64,000 nucleotides of DNA from contig NZ_CP109583.1 of NCBI RefSeq assembly GCF_036250755.1, forward strand, positions 4,588,001-4,652,000, given 5' to 3'. Each line of letters opens with the position of its first letter. Within the stretch, counting starts at the first letter, position 1. This document shows, piece after piece, positions 53,820-63,049 of the stretch. The position numbers and the translations under genes are program-made. The notes under the pieces are model-generated. The model did not search any database and was not told the DNA's origin. It saw nothing but the letters and a program-made list of their open reading frames with translations. Origin of the DNA: Streptomyces uncialis (GTDB lineage: Bacteria; Actinomycetota; Actinomycetes; Streptomycetales; Streptomycetaceae).

Positions 53820-54420
53820 GTCGGCGGGTCGCCTTCGCTTGCGCTTCCCAGGTCCGTCCGGGTCGGCGTACTTCGTTGCTGTGCCGTCGCTCGGTGGGTT
53901 TGCGCAGTTCCCCGCGGGTCGCCTTCGCTTGCGCTTCGTAGGTCCGCCCGGCTGGACGTACTTCGTTGCTGTGCCGTCGCTCGGTGGGTGCGCAGTTCCC
54001 CGCGCCCCTGGATGCTGCCCCTCGCTGTCGGTCTTCGGGTGCGGGTCCGCCCTCGGTTTCGCGCAGTTCCCCGCGGGGCGCCTTCGCTTGCGCTTCCCAG
54101 GTCCGTCCGGCTGGGCGTACTTCGTTGCTGTGCCGTCGCTCGTCGGTTTTTGCGCAGTTCCCCGCGCCCCTGGAAGCTGCCCCCTCGCTGTCGGACTTCG
54201 GGTGCGGGTCCGCCCTCGGTTTCGCGCAGTTCCCCGCGGGGCGCCTTCGCTTGCGCTTCCCAGGTCCGTCCGGGTCGGCGTACTTCGTTGCTGTGCCGTC
54301 GCTCGGTGGGTGCGCAGTTCCCCGCGCCCCTGGAAGCTGCCCCCTCGCTGTCGGTCTTCGGGTGCGGGTCCGCCCTCGTTCCGACGTGCTCGGTACGAGG
54401 TCCGGTGTGGGGGGTTCTCC
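53820..54420. repeat. Long tandem array of intergenic repeats, copy 5
   Basis: At least four head-to-tail units of about 100-170 bases. Each has CGCCTTCGCTTGCGCTTCCC, AGGTCCGTCCGG, GTACTTCGTTGCTGTGCCGT, then GCAGTTCCCCGC, and several end in CCTGGAAGCTGCCCC and CGGGTGCGGGTCCGCCCTCG. Adjacent units are nearly identical, so they duplicated recently. The array ends with GGGTTCTCCGTCCCGAGCT, a remnant of the longer element seen in copies 3 and 4. No gene is supported; all six frames are open only by composition. Confidence 0.85.
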
Positions 54421-54428
54421 GTCCCGAG

Positions 54429-55322
54429 CTACGGTTCCAACCGCGCGACTCCTCCCGTCTCAAGGGCCACCCACACAGCGCCGTCGGAACCTATGGTGAT
54501 GCCGTGCGGCTCGGACGACGGTGACGGCAGGCTGTACTCAGTGATCTCGCCGCTGTCGGTGATGTGGCCGATGCGGTTGGCGCCCCATTCGGTGAACCAG
54601 CAGTCCCCGGTGGACGCCGCGACGATGGCGTGGGGTTTGGCCGTGCGGTCGGGGAGCGGGAACTCCTTGATCGCGCCATCCACCGAGATCCTGCCGATCT
54701 GGCCCGCTGCGATCTCGACGAACCACAAGGCGGTGCCGTCACTGGTGATGCCCACGGGTGCGGCGCCGGGGGTGGGGAGTGGGTGTATGACGATGTCCCC
54801 GTGGACAGTGATGCGGCCGATCGCGTTCGCCTGGTTGAGGGTGAACCACAGGGCCCCATCAGGGCCTGCGGTGATCGCCGAGGGATAGGCGCCCGTACGG
54901 GGAAGGACGAACTCGGTGATCTCTCCTTCGCAGGTGATGCGGCCGATACGGTCGGTGTTCATCTCCGTGAACCACACCGCGCCGTCCGGACCGGCAGTGA
55001 TACCGAAGGGTCCGCTGCCGGGCGTCGGGGTGGGGAAGGACTCCCTTTCGCCGTCGGTGGTGACGCGGCCGATCCGGTGGTCCTCGAACCGGGTGAACCA
55101 CAGTGCTCCGTCGGGCCCGGGAGTGATGACCGTAGGGCGGCACTCAGACGAGTCCAGGGGGTATTCGTCGAGTTCGCCGTCGAGGGTGAGACGCGCGATG
55201 CGGCCATTGTGCGCGAAGGTGAGCCACAGCGCACCGTCCGGTCCGGCCGCGATGCCGTAAGGCCCCGCGCCCTTGTCCGCCACGGAGATCTCCCTGATGG
55301 GCGGGGCATCGGAAGGGTGCAC
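54429..55322 (-). CDS. Virginiamycin B lyase-like beta-propeller (Vgb)
   Basis: 297 residues from a GTG five bases after AAGGAG, matching the usual 290-300 of Vgb. Seven repeats of the streptogramin-lyase type are visible (GPDGALWLTFAHNGRIARLT, GPDGALWFTRFEDHRIGRVT, GPDGAVWFTEMNTDRIGRIT, GPDGALWFTLNQANAIGRIT and so on), giving a seven-bladed propeller. Near the C-terminus EPHGITIGSDGAVW and ALETGGVARL supply the His and Glu positions used by Vgb for linearising streptogramin B. An intact set makes lyase activity plausible, but similar propellers of other function exist. It overlaps the 3-prime end of the upstream hydrolase frame by 179 bases. Confidence 0.85.
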   Translation of the reverse strand: MHPSDAPPIREISVADKGAGPYGIAAGPDGALWLTFAHNGRIARLTLDGELDEYPLDSSECRPTVITPGPDGALWFTRFEDHRIGRVTTDGERESFPTPTPGSGPFGITAGPDGAVWFTEMNTDRIGRITCEGEITEFVLPRTGAYPSAITAGPDGALWFTLNQANAIGRITVHGDIVIHPLPTPGAAPVGITSDGTALWFVEIAAGQIGRISVDGAIKEFPLPDRTAKPHAIVAASTGDCWFTEWGANRIGHITDSGEITEYSLPSPSSEPHGITIGSDGAVWVALETGGVARLEP

Positions 55323-56133
55323 AGCAACTCCTTGCAGGGGTGGTGGGGTGAAGGTCAATCGGACAGGTGAGGCGGTCGTACAGATCGACGGCTGGGAAGA
55401 CTTCTGCGTCGGGCTCTACAGCAGTGACAGCGGCGACCTCCTCGATGGCGGGCCGCCGTACCCGCCGGTGGCCGCGGCGCATGAAGGAGCGCCGCGTGAC
55501 CTCCTCGACAAGTCCGGGCCGTGCTCCGGCGTTGAGCCAGCCCCCTCCGGACTCCCGTACGCACTGCTCGACATAGGCGTGCATCTGGTCGTGGTCGGCA
55601 TTCCAGCCATAGCGGAACATCGACCGTAAGCGGTCCGCCGCCTCGGTGGTCCGCATGTCAGCATGCTCGGCGATCGACGCGTTACGGTCATCGAGCACCA
55701 TGCCGTCCACGATGCAGAGGGCGGCCGGTTCCACAAGTCCACAGGCAGTGGCGGCCGTCACCGCGTACCCGCCGGTGGAATGGCCGACCAGCACGGGGCG
55801 GTCCCAGGCCAGCGCGGTGACGACGCCACCGATGTCTCGCCAGTACTGCTCGGGATCGGTGGAGTCGAGCCGGGTCTGCCCATGGCCACGCAGGTCGAGG
55901 GCAATCGGATGGCACTCGCCCACCAGATGGGACGCCACATCCGTCCAGGCCGCGGCGTTGTGTCCGCTGCCGTGGACAAGCAGCACGCCCTCACCGTGAC
56001 CGCCGAAGTCCACACCGGACAGGACCCCGTCCACGACGGGGAGTTCGATCTCTGTTCCGGTCACCACCGCACCCTGTCTGCGCGAAGACAGCCGGTGCAA
56101 CTGCTTTTCTCGCTTCGTTGGGACCGGCTTCAC
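55144..56133 (-). CDS. Alpha/beta-hydrolase, C-terminally truncated
   Basis: A normal hydrolase core runs for about 260 residues: GEGVLLVHGSGHNAAAWTDV, LDLRGHGQTRLDS, the nucleophile elbow VLVGHSTGGYAV, and GLVEPAALCIVDGMV with the acid. After YDRLTCPIDL, where families continue with a strand and the catalytic His, the frame turns into Arg/Pro/His-rich nonsense (HPTTPARSCCAPF onwards) that is antisense-type reading of the vgb start region in another frame. The catalytic His region is therefore missing. The downstream vgb gene was probably joined here by deletion or recombination. Likely inactive; start ATG 56133 not certain. Confidence 0.6.
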   Translation of the reverse strand: MKPVPTKREKQLHRLSSRRQGAVVTGTEIELPVVDGVLSGVDFGGHGEGVLLVHGSGHNAAAWTDVASHLVGECHPIALDLRGHGQTRLDSTDPEQYWRDIGGVVTALAWDRPVLVGHSTGGYAVTAATACGLVEPAALCIVDGMVLDDRNASIAEHADMRTTEAADRLRSMFRYGWNADHDQMHAYVEQCVRESGGGWLNAGARPGLVEEVTRRSFMRRGHRRVRRPAIEEVAAVTAVEPDAEVFPAVDLYDRLTCPIDLHPTTPARSCCAPFRCPAHQGDLRGGQGRGALRHRGRTGRCAVAHLRAQWPHRASHPRRRTRRIPPGLV

Positions 56134-56495
56134 GCCGCACGGCTACGCCACAGCGCCCTGACACACGACGCGGAGGGCGGCGCCTCCACCCCCATGCTGC
56201 CGGCCCGCTCCCGCCATGTCTCCGTCCGCTCCCTGGAGCGGTACGCCCGCCCTGGCGTCGACGCACTCGCCCGACACGTCGCCGAACGCGACCCCGCCGC
56301 ACGTCGCCGCTCGTGACACCCACCGTTTGCGGCTGGTGACAGCGTTCCTACCGGCAGCCCGAACTGCGCACCCACGTCCGTACCCGCGCAGGGACAGGTA
56401 CGTCCAGGTGGGGAACCTCGGGAGCGCGAGCGAAGGCGTACCGTGGAGGGTGGGACCGGCACCGTGTCGGGCCCTGACCAGCGTGAGGTGACCGT
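56134..56495. repeat. Spacer with degraded intergenic repeat, copy 6
   Basis: No supported gene. About 56360-56440 resembles the repeat family (GAACTGCGCACCCACG, CGCGCAGGGACAGG, GGGAGCGCGAGCGAAGGCG) but is more diverged. The region must hold divergent promoters for the hydrolase and for the small gene at 56496. Confidence 0.5.
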
Positions 56496-56747
56496 ATGGA
56501 CGCCTTCACCGTGGTCGCCGTGTTCGTGGTTGTCGTGGTTCTGGGGATGATGGTCATCCATCAGCTCCACCGCCGGCAGCATGACCGGAACATGGCCTTC
56601 CACTACAGCGAGACCATGCCCGGGGTGGGCCGTCGGCAGCGGGGGCACCACCGTCCGGTCGCGCGGCCGGAGCAGGCCCCGCGCGACGCGACCGACGGGT
56701 CCGACGGGTCCCACGGGTCCCACGGGTCCGACCTGGGCAGTCGATGA
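56496..56747 (+). CDS. Small single-span membrane protein
   Basis: 83 residues. The N-terminal membrane helix (AFTVVAVFVVVVVLGMMVIH) is followed by a basic His/Arg-rich region and a GSDGSHGSHGSD repeat made of GGGTCCGAC/GGGTCCCAC units. GAGGTGACCGT precedes the ATG. Its stop overlaps the next start (ATGA), so the two form a unit. Function unknown. Confidence 0.6.
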   Translation: MDAFTVVAVFVVVVVLGMMVIHQLHRRQHDRNMAFHYSETMPGVGRRQRGHHRPVARPEQAPRDATDGSDGSHGSHGSDLGSR

Positions 56748-57043
56748 AAGCCGGCCGGGTGACCGGGACCGGCGGGGCGGCCACGTCGTCCTCGCAGGCT
56801 CCGCCCGGCGGGCGGGCCGAGGTGCGGGTCGTCGCGGGGTCGCCGGACGCCGCCCGTAAGGTCGCCGAGGTGCTGCGCCGCTGCTTCGCGGGGACGGAAC
56901 AGCGCAGCTACCCCGCCGACGAGGAGGGCGGGGCGCGGCTGCACCTGACCGTGGACACCACGCGGCCTGCCGAACCGGCGCGGGGCTGGCTGGAGAGCAG
57001 TGAGCCGTCCCGGAACCGGCGCGCGCACTCCGACGAGCTGTGA
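56744..57043 (+). CDS. Hypothetical small protein downstream of membrane peptide
   Basis: 99 residues. The core AEVRVVAGSPDAARKVAEVL, RRCFAGTEQRSYPADEEGGA and RLHLTVDT suggests a small alpha/beta ferredoxin-like domain of about 65 residues; flanks are low-complexity. ATGA overlap with the membrane-peptide gene. No family recognised. After its stop, 140 bases separate it from the convergent DUF4407 gene. Confidence 0.6.
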   Translation: MKAGRVTGTGGAATSSSQAPPGGRAEVRVVAGSPDAARKVAEVLRRCFAGTEQRSYPADEEGGARLHLTVDTTRPAEPARGWLESSEPSRNRRAHSDEL

Positions 57044-57183
57044 CCCCCGGCCCTCCCTCCGTCCCTGCTGCGGGTCGCCCGGTCCGGGCCTAGCCTGGAA
57101 GCAGGGTCGGAGCACGCTCATGTGCGAGGACCCGGAAGGGCGGCCCCGGTGTATGACACCGGGGCCGTTGAGCCGCCGAGGGG

Positions 57184-58545
57184 TCAGCGGGTGCGCAGCC
57201 GGGCCGCTCGGGCGTCGAGTTCCGCGCGGAAGTGGCGGGCCCGTTCGGCGGCGTGGAGCTGGTGGCGGGTCTCGACGGCCCGCATCCGGTCGGCGGCCTC
57301 CTCCTCGGCGAGATGCCGCAGTTCCTGGTGCTCGATCTCCGCGAGGGTGTGCCGGATGCGGAGCTTGTCGCCGTGCAGGCGGCGGCCCGCCCGGAGCCGG
57401 TCGGTGAGGTTCTCGTCGTACGCCGTGGGGCGGCTCATCAGCTTCGCGAGGACCGGCATCGCGTCCACCGCGAGCAGCAGCAGATGCAGCAGCACCGTGA
57501 TGAAGGCGGCGAACGAGTCGCTCCAGGCGACCTTGCCGAGGGCGTGGGCGCGGGTGAGGATGCCGGTGCCGTCGAGGTCACCGGCGAAGCGCGCGGTGTC
57601 CCGCTCGATCCGGCGTTGCAGGGCGACCTGGTACGTGTCGTCCGCGGAGTCCCGCTTCACGGCGAGGGTGCGGCCCTTGGCGGTGAGGGCGGACAGTTCC
57701 TCCTCGTACTCCTTGATCTTGCTGGAGGTGCGGTACGAGGTGGAGTCGGCGCGGGCCCGTTCGCAGGTCTCGCTGACGTCCGCGACACCGTTCCACCAGA
57801 TCCACTTGGCCCGGCCGCACTCCCGCTGTTCGGTGGCCATCTTGGTGCTGAGGTTCTTGTTGATCCGGTCGACCTGGGTGCGGAGTTCACCGGAGCGGGT
57901 GGTGTTCTTCGCGAGCTGGGCGCGCAGCACCGCGGGTGAGCCCGGGACCTTGAGCTGGTGCGCGGCGCACTCGGGGCGGGCGGTGGTGTCGGCGCCGCTC
58001 GGCGGGTTGCAGGACATCAGGGCGCCGCGGTGCTTGGCGGCCTTGCGGTCGTTGCCGACGCTGATCTCCTGGCGGATCTCCGGGTCGAAGACCTGGAACA
58101 GCAGCGGTTCGGCGATGAACAGGCCCAGCAGCACCGACACCGCGAGCCGCGGCAGCAGCGCCCGCAGCCGTCCCTTGGTGTGGACGCCGTGGGTGCTGGA
58201 CACCAGCCAGCTGTCGAGGGCCAGCACCACCCAGAACCACACGGCCGCGACCACCAGCGCCACGGCGAGCGGCAGGTCCGGGCGGAACGTGACGAGGGCT
58301 ATGGCCATCGAAGCCCCGCCGAACAGGGCCGTGTTGACGACGATCGCCCCGTACCAGGTGTAGCGGGCGCGTTCCTCCGGGCCGTGGTCGAGGATGTCCT
58401 CCCGCACCCCGATCAGCCCGCGCAGCCGGGCCGCCGGGCCACGGGCGGGCGGCGCGGGTGCTGGTGGCTGCGGGGCGGGGTGGGGTGCGGGGTTCGGGGC
58501 GTCGGACGCGTGGTCCGTCGCCGGGGTGGTGAGGTCAGTCGCCAC
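57184..58545 (-). CDS. DUF4407 four-helix membrane protein
   Basis: 453 residues. Helices: YGAIVVNTALFGGASMAIAL, LPLAVALVVAAVWFWVVLAL, LAVSVLLGLFIAEPLLFQVF and, after a long loop, FAAFITVLLHLLLLAVDAMP. The loop between helices 3 and 4 is a coiled coil (LRAQLAKNTTRSGELRTQVD, KIKEYEEELSALTAKGRTLA) with several Cys (MSCNPP, PECAAH, RECGRA, ETCERA) that could form disulphides outside the cell. The C-terminal tail is a charged coiled coil. This is the DUF4407 arrangement. Last gene of the cyclase/NTPase operon; overlaps the preceding gene by 11 bases. Confidence 0.85.
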   Translation of the reverse strand: MATDLTTPATDHASDAPNPAPHPAPQPPAPAPPARGPAARLRGLIGVREDILDHGPEERARYTWYGAIVVNTALFGGASMAIALVTFRPDLPLAVALVVAAVWFWVVLALDSWLVSSTHGVHTKGRLRALLPRLAVSVLLGLFIAEPLLFQVFDPEIRQEISVGNDRKAAKHRGALMSCNPPSGADTTARPECAAHQLKVPGSPAVLRAQLAKNTTRSGELRTQVDRINKNLSTKMATEQRECGRAKWIWWNGVADVSETCERARADSTSYRTSSKIKEYEEELSALTAKGRTLAVKRDSADDTYQVALQRRIERDTARFAGDLDGTGILTRAHALGKVAWSDSFAAFITVLLHLLLLAVDAMPVLAKLMSRPTAYDENLTDRLRAGRRLHGDKLRIRHTLAEIEHQELRHLAEEEAADRMRAVETRHQLHAAERARHFRAELDARAARLRTR

Positions 58546-60145
58546 GGCGTTCCTCCAGTCCCGCGAATCCGATGTCGGAGTCGTCGTCGGAGTCGGATTC
58601 CGGGTCGTCGGGGGCGGTCACCGGGTCGGGGGCCGGGGCTCCGGCGGCGCGCGGCTCGGCGGGGTCCGCGGGGACGGCGGCGGCCGCCGCGTAGGGGCCG
58701 TCGTCGGTGGCGCGGTCCAGGCGTTCCGCGGTGACCCGCTGGACCTCGTCGTCGCGGCCCTGGGTGAGCGCCTGCACCCCGGGCTGCGGGGTCTCGCCGA
58801 CGTTGGAGATCAGCGCGCCGACGTCGACCGGCCGGTCGTCGCCGTGGCCCCGGCTGATCGCGCGGGCGGTCAGGTCGTGCTGGACCTTGAGGACCCGGTC
58901 GCGCCACTCCTGGTGCTCCTGGCGCTGTGTCCGGGCGTCCTCCCGGTTCTCCAGACGGCGCCGTTCGCGGTCCTCCCGGCGCTGGAACCAGCGGCGGGAA
59001 CGCTCCTCGCGGTCGGCCGTGGCATCCGTCCGCTGGTCCTCCCGGTTCAGTTCGTGGCGGCGGTCGTCGCGTTCGAGCTGCGCGCGGGCGTCGTCCCGGT
59101 CCATGGCCTCGCGCTTGGCGAGGTACTCGCGTTGCAGGGCCGCGACCTCCTCGGCCCTGGTGTCGCGGCGTTCCTCGTCGGCGCGGCGGCGTTCGGCGAT
59201 CTCGGCGGCGGTCAGTCCGCCGCTGCGCAGGGCGAGGAAGTCGGTGGCGACAGGGTCGTCGCCGACGGAGGTGATGTCCTCATGGGCCTGGTTGCGCTGG
59301 AAGCCGTTGGCGCGGGCCTGGAGCAGCAGTTCGTGTTCCTGGGTGCGGCTGCCCGCGGCCTGTTCGTAGACCGTGCGCATGTTCTCGAACTCCTGCCGGT
59401 GGCGCTCCTCCAGGGCGGCGAGCTCCGCGCGGTGCCGTTCCTCCTCGCGGGCCGCCTCGATGCGCTGCTTCTCGGCGCGCATCCGCTGCTCGTGCTCGGC
59501 CCTGGCCTGCTGGGCGGCGAGTTCGGCCTCCACCCGGGCCTTGTCGGCGGCGAGCCGGGCCCGTTTGACCTCCTCGACATGGGCCGCGAACTCCTCCGGG
59601 GTCAGCACCTCGACGCCGGACGCGACGATCCGCAGCCCGGACACCACGTCGGAGGTCATCTCCTGGTAGCCGGTGAGCCGGGCGTCGATACGGTCGCGGG
59701 TCCCGGTGGTCTCCCCGATGGGCTGGTCGGCGCCGTCCTCGACGAGGCCCGGTACGGAGCGGAGGTAGCCGAGCAGCAGTTCATGGACGTCGGTGACCCC
59801 GTCGCGGACGACGGAGGGGGCGTCGACGACCGTGCAGTCGAAGGTGATCCGCGCGGTGAAGGAGCCCTGGTCGGCGGAGGGCACGGGCAGTTCCACGACG
59901 ACGGGGACCCCGACGCGGCAGTTGACGACCGTCACGGAGGACGCGGTGACGACCAGGGGGTCGTCGGCGTGCAGCCGTCCGGGGTCCGCGATGTAGTCCT
60001 CGCCGGTGCGGAACACGCGGACGTGGTGCGGGGCGAGCAGGGGCAGTTCGTCGTCGGCGCGGGTGGGCCGGCTGGTGAGGAGGCCCCGGCGCCGGCCGGG
60101 GCGGCCGTACACCCGTTGTTCCACAAGGGGGTACGTGTCGGTCAT
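58535..60145 (-). CDS. Band-7/SPFH-like and coiled-coil protein
   Basis: 536 residues. The N-terminal 200 residues are beta-rich and resemble a band-7/SPFH module (SSVTVVNCRVGVPVVVELPV, GSFTARITFDCTVVDAPSVV, VSGLRIVASGVEVLTPEEFA). There is no N-terminal membrane helix. From about residue 190 to 440 the chain is a long charged coiled coil (RLAADKARVEAELAAQQARA, EERHRQEFENMRTVYEQA, REDRERRRLENREDARTQRQ). The C-terminus is acidic. Such proteins make membrane-associated scaffolds. In this operon it sits between the NTPase and DUF4407 genes and may link the NTPase to the membrane. Confidence 0.65.
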   Translation of the reverse strand: MTDTYPLVEQRVYGRPGRRRGLLTSRPTRADDELPLLAPHHVRVFRTGEDYIADPGRLHADDPLVVTASSVTVVNCRVGVPVVVELPVPSADQGSFTARITFDCTVVDAPSVVRDGVTDVHELLLGYLRSVPGLVEDGADQPIGETTGTRDRIDARLTGYQEMTSDVVSGLRIVASGVEVLTPEEFAAHVEEVKRARLAADKARVEAELAAQQARAEHEQRMRAEKQRIEAAREEERHRAELAALEERHRQEFENMRTVYEQAAGSRTQEHELLLQARANGFQRNQAHEDITSVGDDPVATDFLALRSGGLTAAEIAERRRADEERRDTRAEEVAALQREYLAKREAMDRDDARAQLERDDRRHELNREDQRTDATADREERSRRWFQRREDRERRRLENREDARTQRQEHQEWRDRVLKVQHDLTARAISRGHGDDRPVDVGALISNVGETPQPGVQALTQGRDDEVQRVTAERLDRATDDGPYAAAAAVPADPAEPRAAGAPAPDPVTAPDDPESDSDDDSDIGFAGLEERRGD

Positions 60146-60189
60146 GTGAGGGTTCCTTATGGGTGCGGATTGCTGTGCGGTGGACTGGT

Positions 60190-60280
60190 TGTCGTGGGTG
60201 CGCGCTGTTCCGCGGGTGCGGGTCCGCTGTTCTCGCGCGGTTCCCGCGCCCTTTCGGGGGCGCCTCGTGCGGCTGTTCGT
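60190..60280. repeat. Intergenic repeat remnant, copy 7
   Basis: GCGCGGTTCCCGCGCCC, CTTTCGGGGGCGCCTCG and neighbouring CGGGTGCGGGT words match degraded short units of the repeat family. It occupies most of the 147-base gap between the band-7-like gene and the NTPase stop. Confidence 0.45.
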
Positions 60281-60292
60281 CGGGTGCGGGTG

Positions 60293-63030
60293 CTACCGGG
60301 CGGGTGAGAGGAGCGCCGCGCGGAAGGTGTGGGTGAGGGCGGTCGGTTCCGGGGCGAGGGAGGCGGGGGGCTCAAGGACGCGGTGGAGCAGTTCGCGTTC
60401 GTTCGGGGGGAGCGCCGCTCCCACGCTCGCGCCGAACTCCCTTGCCACGTCCAACGGGTTCTCCCCGACCTGGGGCAGCGCGCGCAGCGCGGCCCGCAGG
60501 GAACGCAGGGCGTCCCCGCGCAGCGGGCGGTTGCACAGGACGGCCGCCCACAGCTCCGCCAGCTTGGGCCGGAACCCCGGCTGTTCGGCGGTCAGTACCG
60601 CGACCACCGGGCAGCGGGTGCGCGCCACCCGGACGGTCAGCACCTCCAGCGCGGCCCGGAACGTGACTCCCTTGGTGCGGTCGGTGGCGTCCTTGCGGCG
60701 CTGGAGCCCCAGCCGGTACACCAGCAGATCGAGGACGACACCGGCGTCCTCCCCGCTCTCCACCAGCGCCACGACGAGGTTGGCGAGGGCGAGCCGGGCG
60801 TGCAGCGAGGTCTCCGCGTCCTTCCCGGTCAGAGTCCAGAGCCGCTTGACGGCGTCGGTGGGGAAGCGGACCCCGAGCGGACCGCTGAAGGCGAGCGCGG
60901 CCGATTTGCGCAGCCCCGGGTCGGCGGACTGGGCCCAGCCCCGGGCGAGGGTCAGGGCGGTGGCGTCGAGCGCGTCGTCCTGGCTCATCCACCACAGCAC
61001 CAGGACCGCCACGGACTGCGCCGCCGGGCCCTCCGCGCCGCTCGCCCAGGGGTGCAGATAGCAGCCGGAGACCTCCTCGAAGGCGGGCCGGGCCAGCAGC
61101 GCGAGGCCCGAGGAGACGGACATCCACAGGGCGGCCTCGGGTATGAGCCCGACCAGTGCGGTGAGCCAGTCGCGGACCCCGTCCCAGTACGCGGTGGAGT
61201 GGTTCTCCCACAGTTCCTCCAGCACCCAGGACCGGTACTGCGGACCGGGGAAGACGAGCGCGGTGCGCACCGGTGAACCGCCCGAGAGCTCCTCCGTGGT
61301 GACGAGCGCGTTGCGGGCGAGGGAGCGGCGGCGGTCGGGGCGGCGCCGGTCGGCGCGGGTCCGGTCGGGACGGGGCCGGGCCTCCGTGGTGTCGTCGTCG
61401 CCGTCCCTGGCGGGGGGCGGCGGCGGTGGCCCGGGGAACTCCTGCTCCAGCCGGGGTTCCAGCAGCTCCTGGTACGACTCGAAGGCCCGGCGGCCGGCCC
61501 CGGTGACGAAGGCGAGGGTGGTGACCTCCGCGATCTCCTGGAGCGTGCGGTCCTCGGCGAACCAGTCGCGGACCGGCCGGGACGCGCTGTCGCCGTACTC
61601 CCGCCATACGTCGTCGGGGTCGGACCCGGCGCAGATCCGCCCCGCCGCCGCCGCGACCTCCGCGATCCGGCATCCGGCGGGCAGTCCCCGGACCGCCCGG
61701 TCGACGGTGTCGTCGCCGCATCCGGCCTTGCGCAGCCGCAGCCGCAGCGCGTCCGCCAGGTCGGGGGGCCGCCACAGCGCGTGATGGACGGCCTCCGGCG
61801 CGGTCTCCCCGGCGCCGTGCACGGTGGTGACGACGAGATGGGCGCCCTGGGCGCGGACCTGGTCGCGCACCCGCCGCCAGTCGAAGTCGGCGGTGCCCGC
61901 GCGGCCCTCGTCCATCCGGTCGAGGAGGACGTAGCCGACGCCCGCGGTGAACGTGCGGTCGGCGAGCTGGCGCAGGTCGAGGTCCGGGGACAGGACGACG
62001 TACTCGGCGGGTCCGCCGACGCCGCCCGTGCCGCTCTCGGCGACCGCGTCGAGCAGGGCGACCGCGCCGGAACGCTTGCCGGTGCCGGGCTGCGCGACGA
62101 GGACGACCACGCTGTCCTTCTCCAGCATCCGCGCGGTGTCCGGGAAGCAGCCGGGACGTACGTAGGAGGCGAGGAGGCCGTCCACCTCCTGGGCGTCGAG
62201 CCACCCGGTGGCCCGGCGGCGGCCCCCGGCGGCACCCGGGGCACTCCCGCCGATACCGAAGTGCGCGTGCGGGGCCGCCACGGAGCCGTAGAAGTACTGG
62301 CTGACGTTGCTCTGGTGGACGGCGGTCTGCGGGTCGGTGGCGGGCCGGGGCTCGGTGGCGGACCGGGGGTCGGTGGGTGCGGCGGTACTCGGGTCCCCGG
62401 ACGGCGCGGTACTCGGGTCCCCGGGTGGCGGTGGATTCTCGGCGGGTGGTGGGTCGGTGGGTGGTGGGTCGGTGCTCGAGCGGGTCCTGGGCCGGGCGGG
62501 TCGGTGGGGCCGGGGCCGTCGGGGGCCGGGTCGGAGGGCGGGCGGTCGTCGTCGGGGCTCCCCGGCGCGGACCGGTCACCGGCGGGACCTCCCGGTGAGC
62601 GGCGGTCGTGGGCGCCTGGTGTGCGGCGGTCGTCCTCGGGGCTCCCCGGAGTGCGGCGGTCGCCGTCGGCGGGGTCCGGCGGGCCGGGGGCGTCGGGTGT
62701 GCGGCCGGGATCGGGAGTCCGGGCGGGGTCGGGTGTGCGGGCGGGGTCGGGTGTGCGGGCGGGGTCGGGGCGGTCCCCGAGCCGGATGACCCGGCGGACG
62801 GCGCCCGGACGGTCGGCCCCGGCGGCGTGCGGGGTCGCGGGTGGTGGGGACGCGAGTGGTGAGGTCGCGGGTGGTGAGGTCGCGGGTGGGTGCGGGGTAC
62901 GCGGCTGCGGGGCGGGCGCGGCTCCCGGGAGGGGAGCGGGCCACGACTGGGGCTCGCGTCGGTTGTGGAGTGGTGGGGCGGGAAGCGGAAGCTGTCGCCG
63001 CTCACGCGGCTCGTCATCGTGCTCTGTCAT
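60293..63030 (-). CDS. P-loop NTPase, NLR-like sensor partner of the cyclase-like protein, apparent frameshift in linker
   Basis: Start ATG 63030 (MTEHDDEPRERR), 19 bases after the cyclase stop. The first about 180 residues are a Pro/Asp/Thr-rich linker in one frame; from about 62475 the biased frame changes by one register (TDPPPTDPPPAENPPP), so one base is lost or gained in repeat DNA. Then comes VSQYFYGSVAAPHAHFGIGG (62310-62249 region), alike to the cyclase C-terminus. The NTPase has VVVLVAQPGTGKRSGAVALL with a GKR P-loop, YVLLDRMDEG as Walker B, WRRVRDQVRAQGAHLVVTTV and a winged-helix-like block (VLEELWENHSTAYWDGVRDW), then helical repeats to the end. Same family as the gene at 39845-41842. 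Confidence 0.7.
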
Positions 63031-63049
63031 TCCAGGCCGTCGCTCGATG

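Noticed and set aside
53820..54420. CRISPR array
   Set aside because: Units are 100-170 bases, GC-rich and without regular spacers; no cas genes occur.
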